NCBI GenBank assembly: GCA_036872755.1
Contig: JAVHNS010000003.1
Location: forward strand, 1-64,000
DNA from: Orbilia blumenaviensis
Lineage: Eukaryota; Ascomycota; Orbiliomycetes; Orbiliales; Orbiliaceae
DNA length: 64,000 nt
Direction: 5' to 3'
Part shown: positions 43,926 to 56,505 of the stretch, in pieces
Position numbering within the stretch: the stretch's first letter is position 1
Layout: the number at the start of each line of letters is the position of its first letter
Notes under the pieces: generated by a model
Told to the model about the DNA's origin: nothing
Databases searched by the model: none
The model's input: only the letters and a program-made list of their open reading frames with translations
Translations under genes and position numbers: made by a program

Positions 43926-46856
43926 CTTATTAGGCCTTGTTTCTAATAATATATTTATCAACGGTCTACGGTTTTTCCTTTTTTTCTCTTTTTGTTGGAA
44001 AGGGATATTGTTTTTGAGGAATGGGACTGCATATATGGATTATGGTTTAATATATACTATTACATTTTATAGAACAGAGCATCGGAATTATACCTCCCAG
44101 CTCCAATACTAAAACCAAAGGCGGGGTTTAGAAAGAGCGATTCCTGCCGTCCGAGACATGCAGTTGCTATGATGAGCCAGCTTGTTTGATTATACCACCA
44201 ACTTGTATCCAAACACATCTTCCTATGTATGTATACCATTTAAATGCAAACTTTATACTGCCTCTGGATATGATACATTAGTTAATTCCGAGGTTTCAGA
44301 TAATGTTAGTTTATCCATGGCGAACCATCGTATAGAAATTTGATGAATAGGAAACATTTATATGACTCAGCTTACTAGGATATCCAAAGTTCTTGATGAA
44401 CTTAGACACAAAGCATTATTATTAACTCGTAAATTAATTGTAACTGCGTAAACCTACTCTTCTAGTGCTTAAACAGCCTGTGTTAGGTATGATCATTGAT
44501 GATTAGACAGATTGTATCGATACATGTAAAATACCATACGATCGGTTTTCCACTTTTAGCTAAATATGATATGGGCCCTATCTGTGATACGGTTGCTTAA
44601 CTCACAATAAATATAATCATTTTCGATCAAATTGATATTATGATTTCGAGAACGCAACGAACCCTGACCCCATCGAACCGCGTATCGGGCTGGCTATTAT
44701 TATGATTATTATGATTATTATTATATAAGCACCAGCATTATCATTATCCTGCATTATCGTTACCTGCATTATCATTATCATTATTATACGAGTGGTATCT
44801 CAACTATGAGCAGTCTCACGAACAGGAGCCAGTACTAGCACTATACTACGACATCCTTCAGGTGCATCTAGAACCAGTTTTGAGTTCCCCACATACGCCA
44901 ACTATAGGGCCTATGGTCCACTCTTACTTCTTTTTGGTGTTTGTTACTTGCAGCAATATACGTAGCACGAAAGAATCCGTTTAGCCAGCGGTTTTGTGAG
45001 CCATTAAGTTCGTGACGTTAGCTAACCGGCCGGATTGTACTCAAAATTCAGGTGGAGAACTTCCGCACCCGATATCTCGCAATCTCACAATAGCAGGTGT
45101 GTAGCCAGTTTTGCAGTCATGGAAACTGTGGTTACCCTTAAAGGGCTAGTTAGCGTTGCTCATCAAGTGGGCTGGTTATGTTGCCAAGTCGTCTGCATTT
45201 AACGGCGTTGTGTGGTTCGATACCTGCGTGAGAGCCCCTTTCCTATCCAACGCATAGAAACTGGTTCCTACCTGGTGTTGTATTCGCTATATATTATAAG
45301 CCAAGGTATTTAGACGAACATAAATGAAACGAAGTGGTCTTGAGACTTGGTAAACCGGTTAACCCAACTGGCTCTCTGTCGAGCCTATTTCTGGTAGCTT
45401 TTTCTCCCAGGCAGCCGAAGTCTAGGCACAAAATAAGCAACTGCGTTTGAAACTGGTTCTTTTTGTAGTAAATGCATGGGCACATACATATATGTCAATT
45501 GTTGATGCTAGAGTGGTAAAATGAAGATCACATAATACTCGAAACCCATGGCGCATGGCCGTGCCAGTGCATACCGCGTATACCAGTGATTAGTTGGGCA
45601 GTTGCGATGGGTAGTTACTTATAAGCCTAGTTGAGTGCTTTTGAGATTATATTTACCTAATTTGATAATACTCTAAGTTGATTACTGCAAGTACGGAGTA
45701 CCAAACATATATATAAACACATGCCCAGTAACTAGCGGCGTCAATACTATGGCCGGTGGCTAGAGCGCCAGCTCCAGGGTCATAATATAATAGAGATGCA
45801 AAGACCTAGCGCTGTGCCTATGCTTGTAATCCAGAGAGCCAGAAGCCTAATGGTTGTGATCTAGAGGAGATCCGGAGAGTTAGAAAGCCGGAGAATCACA
45901 GAACCAAAGAGTGAGAAAGCCAGGGCCGGCGCCAGCGTTGGTACCAATCATTATATAAGTAAAAATAAAGTGAATACCCTTAGTTAAGCCACTTTGTAAA
46001 TTTTGGGTATAATAATATAAATTTGTGGGGATGATCGATGATTAATAAGGTACATAATGAAATATAATAATGTTAATTCCTAGCTTAAACGTTCTTCCAG
46101 AATCATAGATAATCCACTGGATGTAGTTGTATCGCTTAAATAGCTCCTGTAGCCTATATTTCAAATTCAGATTTAGCTACATAAGTACCAGTGAAAGCCT
46201 TATATCGGTATAACACCAAAAGCAGTGCACCGTTAGTCTCGCCCAAACCCATACACGCAGATCAGTCAAGTGCGTTTTCGTAGCCACATATTTGTGAAAG
46301 CAACTGTTGCTGGCCAGCTAGTTCTAATAAGCGCATTCGTCTGAGTTGTAATGATGCTTTAACGCAGTTGGGTTTCCTTATTCGTAGATTGTTGGTGTGG
46401 TTCTCATATGTCCCTAGTGTGTTATAATATCATATTGGATAGGTCGGTAGCTAGGTTTGTACATGGGTAGGCTTGTTGTGTGTGCAATTGTGATGTTTTC
46501 TGTGCATAGCCGTGTTTAGGGGTAGCTGGCCTTAAACCCGGGATAAATATATGGCACAACATGTGGTGGAAATATTATTGAACTCGGCTACGTGCCCTCA
46601 GCCAGATTGTATATATATTTTACTCTGTAGTTTGGGGCAATAAACTCTCGAAACAAACTGTGCGCATGTGTGCCTTAGACCAAGTTTTTCTAGAGCACAA
46701 GCAACAAATACATGATATTAATTACAATTGCGGCCTCAACCTATTGTCAACTGGCCGCGATATTGCCAAAGATGGAAGAATTCAAGTACCGCTAAAATAT
46801 TTAAATCAAACTCCAACATTATAAACGAATACATAAACATTAACAATTAAATCGCT
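43926..46856. other. Long intergenic region (2.9 kb), no supported gene
   Basis: A/T-rich. Simple ATT/ATG/TTATCA repeats lie at about 44695-44790. The longest open frame is 63 codons (45294-45485). A stretch near 46540-46660 has a TATATATATTTT and GCAATAAACTCTC sequence reminiscent of an LTR end or a polyadenylation region, but no element could be delimited. Confidence 0.5.
44695..44790. repeat. ATT/ATGATT-type simple repeat
   Basis: Runs of TATTATTATGATTATTATGA-like sequence followed by CATTATCATTATCCTGCATTATCGTTACC repeats; low-complexity, non-coding. Confidence 0.85.
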
Positions 46857-48976
46857 TCAAGGAAGGTTACCAAAAAAACTCCTCATCTTCTGGAAGTGTG
46901 GTGTTCCCAATCCCGTAACCGGGTCCCACCCTGTTCCTGCTTTAAACCCATTTGTTCCACATCCCGGATTGTTCCCGACCTTGATGTCATTTAATATTTC
47001 TGGGTGTGCGTAGAGCGCTGGGTTCAGGAAACCGACCGGGCTTTTCTTTCGGTAGAGTCGATCCTGGTTTACAAGCGCCACAATGGACGCAAATGTTGGG
47101 GTAGAAGCAGATGTACCCCCAATGAGGTCCAAAACGTTCTCAATACCGACGGTATAGTTCCAAGCATTAGCTGCAACATCTGGAAAACCCCTTCCACTTG
47201 TGGTCCTGTTCCATTGCGATGCAGTATAGGGGAAGGTATTGGATGCCAAATATGAGGAAACTGCAGCCTGTTGATAGGCTGGGACCGGGAAAATTTCCGA
47301 AAACCCGCCACCAGATGAGGCATTGATTCCACTCCATGGGAGATACGTGTTCCATGCGAGTTCGGCATCCCAAACAGTCTTTCCGCGAGGAATATATGTT
47401 CCTCCGACAGAAGTAAGATATGGACACTATTTAGAATCGGTCAGCTGACTGCAAATATTTTAGACAATCTCAAATTCGAATTACTCACGGTAGCTGGATA
47501 GTCTGGAGTAAATCTTCCTGAGAGGCCATCATTATACGCTCCAGTTACAGGGTCTCTACAAGCTGACCCATACCCTCCAACGCCGAAGTCCCCTGACGCG
47601 AAAATGACAGAAACCCCCATGAGGCCTAACTTGAGGAACTCGTTACACTGGCGCGTAGCGTATCTGGCTGTATAATCTGCCTCGTTTCCACCGTAACTAA
47701 CTGAAAGTACGAGTGTAGGCTCATAGGTCCCGCACATCTTTTGACCCTTGTACCCCCCCACGGCTGGATTCGGATAAATAGCGTCTACCGAGTCATCGTT
47801 TCCACCATCATATGTGCAATAAGATCCATCGATAGCATTCAGAAAGCTATTATACTCCTCTCTACCAGACTGAAGGCCATCTCCCACTTGAAAGAGTGTA
47901 ACATTCTAAAGTCAAAAATCAGTTTGGCGCTTTGTTTAATCTAAGCGTTCCAGAATTTTACACACCTGTGGGTAAACTATAGCCATGGCATACTGCAAGT
48001 CCATATTTGTCTCGACGGCATTCCACCAGTCACCAGTAAATGGCAAAACATACCCTCCATTGATGGACTTCAGATTTGGGCTCCGGCCAACCAAGGCCGG
48101 AGAGAAATTACCGAAGAAGTTATCTAGATCCTGTTGTAGGTACGTTTGTGGGGTGAGGGATACGATTGCGATGCTGTTGTTTTTCATGGGGTTGTGGTTT
48201 TCGCCAAAGCAATACAGCTCTCTCAGACAGTCCGGGGTGATAAACTGGTCGCAGGTCGCTAAACCAGCGTATTTGGGGTTATTGAACTTATTCCAGTGGC
48301 TGGAATCGGATTGTGTAAGTCTCCTAGCCCCTCCAGTACGGAAACCGGTCCCCAAACCGTCGACAATAGCGCCTGTCACTCGCTTGGACAGTGATCTTTT
48401 CGCGAGTCTTCTGAGTCTTCTCTGCTTGTCAGAAGAGGCATCTTCGCTCTGGACGTCCCAATGAAGCGTAGGCATAACGATATCGACGTGGCTGCCGACT
48501 TCATCGGGTAGGCTGTAGGAATCGCAGCCAATGTGCATCTGGCCGCTAGTGTGCTCATAGAAATAATATTCAGTTCTAAACAAACGCTCAACAGTCGAAA
48601 CTGGTGCATCAAAAGTGATCCAACCGCGAGCATCCAACTTGTAGGGTATTTTCGACGTTTTAAGCCACGCCGCAATAACGACATAGCTCTCCTCAGCAGG
48701 TGAGAACCTTTTTCTAACCTCATCTGGTGTCCAGTGCTTCCCATAACTAGGACTGTCTGGATGCGAAACCTGAAGCAAGAACTCTTCACCACGATGAAGA
48801 TTAGCCTGGGTAAGGCCTATTCGAACGGGAATTTGAAGGTCGCCGGATAGCCTAGCATCACGACGCCATCCTTGAGGTAGATATTGTCGAGATTCGTGAA
48901 CTGAGTATCGGGAATATGAGAGCGGCGACGCACAAGTCAGACCCGCGAAGAGAAGAAAAGCCCACGAAAATCGCAT
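46857..48976 (-). CDS. Secreted sedolisin (S53) serine protease, tripeptidyl-peptidase type, 665 aa
   Basis: Acid-active pepstatin-insensitive serine protease of family S53. Exons are 48976-47966, 47905-47489 and 47426-46857; the introns (60 and 62 nt) start GTGTGT and GTGAGT and end TTAG and ATAG, the second with a CTGAC branch. Signal peptide residues 1-16. The pro-kumamolisin activation domain (~40-190) shows HPDSPSYGKHWTPDEV, followed by a Lys/Arg-rich cleavage zone (RRLRRLAKRSLSKR). Catalytic residues: Glu322 and Asp326 (AVETNMDLQ), oxyanion Asp443 (FASGDFGVGG) and Ser582 (GGTSASTP). The calcium site at the end is intact (NDIKVGNNPGCGTNGF...GWDPVTGLG). The length is within the family range (550-700). 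No frameshift. Confidence 0.96.
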
Positions 48977-50730
48977 TATCGATAGGCCTATGGTTTAAGC
49001 TTGGCAGAGAGAAGGATGGCCTTTTTTGAGGGGAGGTCAATGCTAGGACAGGTACCGTACCTTAATTTAAATAGATCAACAAATACCCCATGGTTCTGGT
49101 TTTCTGTGCCTTAATAACGGATGGTTTGGATCCGCAGTCAGGAACACTTGACCACGCATGGGGTTCTCAGGTGCCGACTGGTCATGTCTGACGACGACTT
49201 TTCTTCTCGCGAGGCGGTTCACCCAAGAGGTGGAGAGGTGGAGACCATGCAGTAACAAAAAAGCACCGACCAAATTTAACTTTTTTTTTTTTTTTTCCTT
49301 TCGCGGGTGCCCATCCTGGTCGCTCGCGATTGCGTTCCTAGGCATTGGGATAGAGCCCATTGGGACGGGTCCATCGAAGATGTGGTGAGACATTGTGTGT
49401 TAACTGCGCGAAGCACCAAAACAATCGAAATACTCCCTAGCGCCGCTGCCCTTTATTGGTTAGAATCTACAGCTGACCTCACAAATCTTGGAAAGCTATA
49501 TCAACGAGGACTTATATGTTTCCAAGTGGCTTTTAGAGGGGTATTTGGATTGGCTGGGATATTAATCCTAGCAAAGAGTGCGCAGCCAAGCACACCTGCA
49601 TCGGCCCAGCACCCTATTCTGCGTTGCTTGTTGGAAAGTTTTACGCCTTTTACCCCTGGTGCTACAAGGGCCTGGTGTACCAACGGACGAGGCCATCTGC
49701 GGCGATACGAGTGAGCCAGAGAGATGCACGGAAACTTAAAACGTAAAACCCCATCTTTTCGGGTGGAGATATCTGGGAGATGGGAACGTTCGGCACAGAA
49801 GCACCTTCTAGGTATATCCTTCCTCGACTTCCGATTGGCGCGAGACCGCTGTATACAAAGTATCTCGCACGCTCTCCGCAGTTGGCTTATCATGTGGTAT
49901 TTTACCCCCAATTTTGATCTTACAATTGCGTTAATATAAACCCCAGCATCTCATGCCACTACTGCCGGTTAAATATCGTTCCTGCCTGGTCGTTTCATCA
50001 AGATATCCCACACTTCCGTGCCGCAGAACTCCTTAAACAAAATAATAAACTTATTGAGTGGTTTTTATTCGATTTGGCAGTAAAAAGTAACCGAGTTCAA
50101 GAGAAGTATCGCCGTCCTTTATGAGTTTTTCGTGGAGGGGCTTGCATTGGGCGCCTCGTACATGCAAAAATATGTATAAAATAGGAATCCTAGTACAATA
50201 TTTGGGTCAAGTATAAAATAGAAATCAATTAGAAAATCTAAGATACAGCCAAAGAATTCTATTACATACGAATTAATACACCTATTACGAGATGATAATC
50301 CATGAATAAAATCCCGCTAACCGCTTTATTATCAAATTTTCTAGTAACAGTACTGATTTGTAAAAGATTGGTTTACGTACGGGTTTGTAAAATATGGAGA
50401 AACAGGGGTCGCAGAATGTAGCTCTACTCGACATCCTATACTATAGATCCATTCAAGCATAAGAGTGTTCGAAAGTAGAATAGAAGCAGTTGCGTACCCA
50501 GTTTTTAAAATGCTCAGGTCATAAATTTCATATATCATTATATCCAAATCAAAATGCACGCCATAAATTGTAACTGCAACAGGGGAATACAGAAGAGCTA
50601 ACCTGTTCCCAGCATTATCGACCCACGTTTTATAGAACCCTTCCCACGTGGCGGCTCATGATATCATACGATAAAAAACTTATTAACCATCACGAGGCTC
50701 GGGAAACACCGAACGTAACGCTGGGTCTCC
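48977..50730. other. Intergenic, no firm features
   Basis: Overlapping short open frames on both strands at 49076-49911 (up to 136 codons) have no recognisable domain. A/T-rich from about 50040 to 50350, with two similar TATAAAATAG(G/A)AATC motifs near 50175 and 50213. No RNA gene seen. Confidence 0.5.
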
Positions 50731-51675
50731 TCACCGCCTTCTTGAACTCGGCTTGTTACGTTTCGACGACTCCATACTTCTTGATCTTTTGGCGTACTCC
50801 TTCTTCCGCCGTTCTATCTCATCCGGTTTGGGTGGCTTAACCATCTTGCTCGCGGCCAGGGCAATGAAGCCATCAATCATCTTTCCTTGTGCCCCACCTT
50901 CTCTTCGGTGTGTAATTTTACCCCCCAAAGTCTTGCTCGTAGCCAGCCCACCTACGACGGCTTCGGCAATATCTCTCATCCTGTCATGCCCTGGTCGGCT
51001 CTCCACCAAAACGTCCACGCCGCCCGCGGCAATGGCGGCGACGATGACTCGTATGACTTTTTGTAGGTTGAACCCCCCTGGTTTCGAATGAGTTCTCCAT
51101 GCCTCGATAGCGGCGGCGGTCACAGCAGCCTGGAGAGCTTGCTTTTGTTTGGCGTATTTTTCAGGGTCAGGTGAAGATAGTTGCCGTCTCGACGGATCAT
51201 TTTTGATATGTAAGAGGCCAAAGGCGTCCAGGACCTCATCTACTTTCTTTTCCAGTTTCGTTTTGGGACGTTTATGATAGTTCGAAGAAGCAATGCTCAT
51301 GTCACCTTTGGGGTGTTTTTCGGATGAATCGTCATCCGATGAAGTGTCATCGGATCGAGAGTCACTTTCAAAATCATCTTGGCTTGAAGAGTCTGAATCA
51401 GCATATGATCGTGTGCGCTGTTTAAGCCGTTTTTCAGAATCCGAGGCAGGCCGTTTTCTTCTCGCAGCCTCGTGCTGTGGAAACTTGGCCAGCCCCTTCA
51501 GCTGGTCGGAAGCATATTGCCGTCGAGCTGATGGGGACTTCTTCTTTCTTTGTGGTTTATGGTGGTAGTTAGAATCAGACGATGTATCTGATGATTCCGA
51601 ATCGGAATAGTCGTAGGAACGTTGGCTAGAGTATGTTGACCGTGAAAGTTCTTCGTATCTGTCCCTCGAGCTCAT
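50731..51675 (-). CDS. Ser/Asp-rich protein with conserved Ala-rich C-terminal domain, 314 aa
   Basis: The first ~145 residues are low complexity, rich in Ser, Asp, Lys and Arg, with alternating acidic and basic blocks (DSDSSSQDDFESDS, RRKRPASDSEKRLKQR), suggestive of a nuclear phosphoprotein. From about 148 to 262 an ordered region appears, EVLDAFGLLHIKND, ALQAAVTAAAIEAWRTHSKPGG, RVIVAAIAAGGVDVLVE and EAVVGGLATSKTLGG. It resembles the Ala/Gly-rich repeat helices found in fungal DUF3824-like proteins of unknown function; I recall this only loosely. The C-terminus is very basic (KKEYAKRSRSMESSKRNK). A single ATG-initiated frame, no intron needed. Function unknown. Confidence 0.75.
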   Translation of the reverse strand: MSSRDRYEELSRSTYSSQRSYDYSDSESSDTSSDSNYHHKPQRKKKSPSARRQYASDQLKGLAKFPQHEAARRKRPASDSEKRLKQRTRSYADSDSSSQDDFESDSRSDDTSSDDDSSEKHPKGDMSIASSNYHKRPKTKLEKKVDEVLDAFGLLHIKNDPSRRQLSSPDPEKYAKQKQALQAAVTAAAIEAWRTHSKPGGFNLQKVIRVIVAAIAAGGVDVLVESRPGHDRMRDIAEAVVGGLATSKTLGGKITHRREGGAQGKMIDGFIALAASKMVKPPKPDEIERRKKEYAKRSRSMESSKRNKPSSRRR

Positions 51676-53182
51676 CGTTGAAATAAAGTAGCCAAGGCTG
51701 ACTGAGTAAGCTTTTTAAGATGTGCAGCTATTTTCGGGTCACAGTCTGTCGGCAGTTGAAAAAGTGCAATGGGCAAAGTCTGTGGCTTTGCCAGATTATC
51801 AATAGCTGGTGTGAGGCGAGGGGAACGACGGTCGTTATAACAGAAAATCCCAGCGTCTTAATAAATAAAACACACCCTCTAGCACGAGCCATCTCATCCC
51901 AGGATCTGGAATCCTGGTTTTTTGATAGAGTGGGGGGGAGGGTTAGCACATCGACATCGTCATTCGAAAAAAAAAAAACCCTCTCCATCCTCAGGGTCCG
52001 GAATTTTGCGCATGCAGGGTCCCTAAAGGCTGAGCACGAATTACACATCGCAGGTATGTTAGGGTAGAAACTCCAACATCCTGCTTTTGTGCTCCGTTAC
52101 AGCGTGAGGGGTTTCAATGGTAATCGCGAATTGCTGTGCACGATCTTGAAAGTCTGCAGAAGCGAAGCAGGGAAGCCCTTTAAGTTCCAGCATTGACTAC
52201 GTCAGAAAGATGTGAGTGTTGTGAGGTGTGGCATTTCCCTTTCCATACGTCATGAAGAGACAGGGATTTTTCAGTTCACCCAGTTTGTCGCTCAACCACC
52301 CTATTCCAATCCCACCATCATGCATCAACAACCTGCATGGGCGCTGTAATTAACCTGCACCCGGGCCTTTGCGAATCTAATCCAAGGCCTCGATATTTAG
52401 GAGGGTCTGGGTGTTTCGATTCAGATTTGGGGCAAGTGCTTACTATGTACGAGGCCGTGTCAACTAGCTAGTAATTAATATCAGTACTAAACTTGAGTAC
52501 CTAACAAAAAGTAATTAATCTACGCCCTTACTGGTAACTAAACACTAGTTAGCTATTTTAGCCTCTAACATCAAAATTGTTTGGATTCGATTATTCAGGT
52601 TCCAAATCCAAATGATTGATGATTAATGCTAGTATTTATCATGTCTCGCGACGGCTGAGCTGAGAGGCCTCAGGTGCCGGGTTTTCGCACAGCTCGCTCG
52701 TCCAGGTCATCATGGCTTGACCAAACCCCGAACCGCCATTGGCTACAGACATGCCAAGTGCCAGCCATCCTAGATCGAGCGATTCTTTTCTGCCGTGGCG
52801 CCCAATTGCCGTGAGCTCCTTCGTCAAAAGGGCTAGGTGCGCTGTTCTATCGAAAAGTCAAAAAGCTCGATCGCGAGCTGGAATGCAGGGAACCCCGGCC
52901 GTGCTTAAATTTAGTCTAGAGGCAATCCTTCTGGAAGAACAGAAAGAAGGGCCTTAGTTGGAGGGAGAAAGTGATCTGTATAGGGCTCAAGATGGTGAAC
53001 TTTTCCAGAGGGACCCATCCCCCCCCTCTAGACCCTTTGATTTCGCTCTTCGGGCGGTCATATGAGACACCGAGATGCGATAGGGCTGAAAAGGGCGTTC
53101 TCGAAGCAGCAAAAACAACATGCGGATGACCAGTCGGAAAGCCCTCAGCAGACGTCGACCGAATTTTAGCCATTATTAAGTC
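51676..53182. other. Intergenic, no firm features
   Basis: Short motif-free open frames only (51720-52067; 52916-53236 minus). A cluster of CTAGT-type palindromic hexamers (AACTAGCTAGT, ACACTAGTTAGCT) lies at 52457-52556. Contains the promoters of two divergent genes. Confidence 0.5.
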
Positions 53183-54965
53183 ATGGACGCAACAGGCTGG
53201 TACGAGCGCTACAATATCGAAAAACCGAATCCACACAATTCATTTATTTTCGTTCCAGACTACATCACGGACTCCTGGCCGGCCCCAAATTATGACAATC
53301 CTGAATCTCGAGCGGTGATCTCGCGGGTCATAGAGCCGTTGACTCTTGGGCTAGCATGTGTCGCTGTAGCACTGAGGCTCTGTTCGAGACTGATCGGGTC
53401 TAAGAAACTATTCCGAGAGGACTACTTGATACTCGCAGCAGTTGTAAGTCTCGCGAGACTTCAGAATATTATACACGCATAACTACATACATATGTACAT
53501 AGCCTGTTGCTAATGAACACCTTCATATGGAAAAGTTTTTCTGCGCATTGAAGTCAGCAATCGTGATAGCGAGCACAACGGTGGGGTTTGGTCTGCGTCG
53601 ATACGATATCCACCCAAACGACGTGAGAATGCTCAACAAATACTACATGATGGGGATTTTATTTTATCTCGCATGCGTCATGTTTACAAAAGCCTCGATC
53701 ATTCTCCGATATAAGAGAATGTTCCCCCCAGAAGTCACACACATTCGGCAGGTGTCGCAGATTTTGGTTGCAGGGTTCTTTGCGTTGTTCACTGTGACGG
53801 TTATCCTAATGGTGAATACCTGTCGGTGGGTACCGAGCCCACGAATACCTATCCAATTCAATTGGTGAAATTGGACTCTACTAAAAGTATACATACTATG
53901 TATAAATATATGCAGGCCCGTACCATCTTTGTGGAGTTACGAAAGTCCTGGGAAATGTATCAATGTGCAGGTGCTATATATTTGCAATATCGCCGGTAAT
54001 TTCGTGGTGGACTTTGCAATTTATCTCCTCCCGATCCCATACCTGTGGAAACTCAACCTACCGAAGCGACAGAGACTTAAATTAGTTGTTATATTCGGAC
54101 TCGGTTTCTCAGTTTGCTGTGTCGCTTTAGCGGAATTAGTCGTCTCTGTCAAGCTGCACGACGATGGGTTCTTCGACTGGACGTGTAAGTTACTATACTC
54201 CTTGATTGATCTCATTAAACTGTATGCTACATACGTACCCATGAGCCTTGTAGCATACGACCTGTGAGGCAATCATAGTCTGTTTTGCAACTATCGACCA
54301 GGATTATCTTATATATAGTTTACAAAATATAGGCTAACAACTTAAGTTTAAAAGGGAAGGGACCCTTGCTGTGGTCGTGCACGGCATTTGAGCTGCTCTT
54401 CGCCATCACTGCGGCGTCTCTGCCTGACCTCAAAGCTCTTGTCGCGAAGTTCCTACCGAGGCTCGTATCGCATGGGTCAAATTCCGATGACCACAATATG
54501 GAGGCTGGTATGTCACCACGGGATGGGGCCCAACACTTGGCGATCGTGAACCCAGCGGCACTATCCCCTGGTCTCGTGGACGGCAATCGGGGGTCGAAGA
54601 GGCTGTCAAGGCCTTACTGGTTGAGAAGCCAGCTTGAAGGGTCGCTGTTCGATAATTCCATACCTTCGAGGAGGGGCAGTGCGGTTCCCAGTGCTGAAGG
54701 CGATACATCAGCAGCGGCAGCTAAGCAGATGGACGGCAGCGAAAGGGCTGAGAAGAGGGTAACTATGATATTCGAAGAAGAAGATATTAATATTAATATT
54801 AACCGTCATGATACAAATGCTACCGGATCTCAGTCGACATGCACAGAGATAGATAGCAGATCCAGATCCAGATCTAGATCTGAGGAGTTCGAGCAACCGT
54901 CAGCGTCGAGATCAGGGTCGATACGCAGCGGGATAGAGCCTGTCAAAATCACTAAACCGGGCTAG
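53183..54965 (+). CDS. Seven-span rhodopsin-like integral membrane protein (fungal PTH11-like class), about 475 aa
   Basis: Member of the large fungal family with a seven-helix 'rhodopsin-like' domain, often called integral membrane or PTH11-like protein; individual roles are mostly unknown. Exons are 53183-53443, 53536-53825, 53916-about 54182 and 54356-54965. The introns are 92, 90 and ~173 nt; the third donor (GTGTAAGT) could be read as two overlapping sites, and only the one at 54183 keeps frame. Family landmarks: FREDYLILAA at the end of helix 1-2, FYLACVMFTKASIILRYKRMF (helix 3), NTCRP...W...GKCINVQVLYICNIAGNFVVDF, AIYLLPIPYLWKLNLPKRQRLKL, and ELLFAITAASLPDLKAL (last helix). The C-terminal tail is long, Ser/Arg-rich and includes an acidic-Asn run and an RSRSRSRS stretch. 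Confidence 0.88.
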
Positions 54966-56390
54966 CTATTTCATGTATCTCGATCGTAATTATTTTCTTC
55001 TTCTTTTTCTTCTTCTTCTTCTTTTTTTTTTTTAGATATTCATGTTTCAGTTGGTGTTTTCTCCCTGTGACGACTGGCGACTAGCGACTCAGTTTGAGAT
55101 GAACCTCGATACCCCCGAGTTCCGAACGTTATATAATGATGTGTATTGTGTGTATACAGAGTAAGGCGGTTACGTAGAACAATAGAGTTTAATTTTACCA
55201 TTGATGTCGTATAGATACTTACGGATTCGTGGCCGATCGATGCAAATGATCGTTCGCATTTGTGGGTCCTTACGGTCGTCGGGGTGCGGTGCATGCGTAT
55301 GGTGCGCACTGTGTTATCGCCCATGGCCAGTACGCTCTAGGTCTTATATCCCCATCCAGCAATATATAGCCCAACTTGAATCGACAGGATAAACCTATTT
55401 AGCTATTTGGAGGGTTAGCTAGTATGGAGATGTATACAAGTGAGAGGTATGCGGAATTGGTTGAGGAAAAGAAGGAAGGAAGGAAGAAGAGGAAAAAGAA
55501 AAGAAAAAAGGCTTAACCGGTGGGAGCGCATTTCCGGCTGTTGATCGATCTTCGACCACCCAAAAAAGGGAACAATGTGAGCCCATACCTAGTTATAGTT
55601 ATGCTTATGGTTTCGTGGTTCTACGTAAATACCTACTACCTATACACACGAGTCAATCGACATCGCCATATTGCAATATCGTCGTCTCCACCCGTCATTC
55701 AACTAACCAAGTTGCGATTGCAGTCGTCGCGCCTATAGCTAGGTGGTGGGGTGTGTGTGTGTCATATCTCGATCTCGATCTCGATTTCTCTCGTATCGTA
55801 GAACGCCGCCGCCGACATCAAACGCGCCAGCACTCAAATCAAGTCAACCCTTTCGATTCCCCACTCGCCGTCCAAATCCACACCTCCCCACTCGCCGTCA
55901 CCAGTTAAAAAATAACTTCGCGCTCGAGTCCATACAAAACCATACCATACCATACCACACATAAGGGGTATTTTGGAGCATCATTCTGGTGTACCAGGCC
56001 CTATTTGCGACCGCGAATCGATCGAACCGACTACCAGGTAACGCCTGCCTCTTGGTCTCGGCGATAGATCTCTCTGATCGATTGATACTTCTGGTTTCGA
56101 AGAACTCCTGCGCGGCTCGGTTCGGTTCGGTACAGTACGGTACGCTTCGGTATAGTTCGGTGACTACGTACATCATAGATGATCAGTATAGTCTATTAAG
56201 TAACTATTGAACTGAACTGAATTGAACTGGACTGGACTGGACTGAACTGAAGTGCGTTTCGTCCATTCGTCTTGACGAGGCTCAATAGTTTTTTTTTTTT
56301 TTTTTTTTCGGTCCGGGTGGGTGGTGATGACATGACCAGTCACCGTCTTCGGTGACAGTTAATGTTGGTGGACATTTGCGGACGTTGAAG
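54966..56390. other. Upstream region of the histidine kinase gene with microsatellites
   Basis: No gene supported; open frames are short and without motifs. Simple repeats are dense: (CTT)n and T-tract at 54994-55034, A/G-rich 55460-55510, (CCATA)n at 55937-55959, (GGTTC)n-like 56112-56163, (GAACT/GGACT)n 56208-56252 and a T-tract at 56288-56309. The latter part probably encodes a long 5' leader of the kinase mRNA. Confidence 0.6.
56208..56252. repeat. Pentanucleotide repeat (GAACT/GGACT)n
   Basis: TGAACTGAACTGAATTGAAC continues into GGACTGGACTGGACTGAACT: about nine five-base units with two alternating forms, about 140 bp ahead of the kinase start codon. Confidence 0.9.
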
Positions 56391-56473
56391 ATGAGGATCA
56401 AGATAAGGGAGCAGCTCAGCGTACGATGATGATGATGATATTACTTTCTTGCCCCTTTCTTTCCACCATTCCT

Positions 56474-56505
<32 letters not shown>

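Noticed and set aside
44940..45240. tRNA-like B-box (GGTTCGATACC at about 45213) with possible acceptor pairing GGGCT/AGCCC
   Set aside because: No proper A-box, D-arm or T-stem could be folded; chance match.
46400..46680. LTR-like end (TATA tract and GCAATAAACTCTC)
   Set aside because: No second LTR, primer-binding site, target duplication or reverse transcriptase frame seen; cannot be delimited.
52440..52570. Cluster of ACTAGT/CTAGCTAG palindromes
   Set aside because: Short and A/T-rich, without regular spacing; not enough to call an element or regulatory site.
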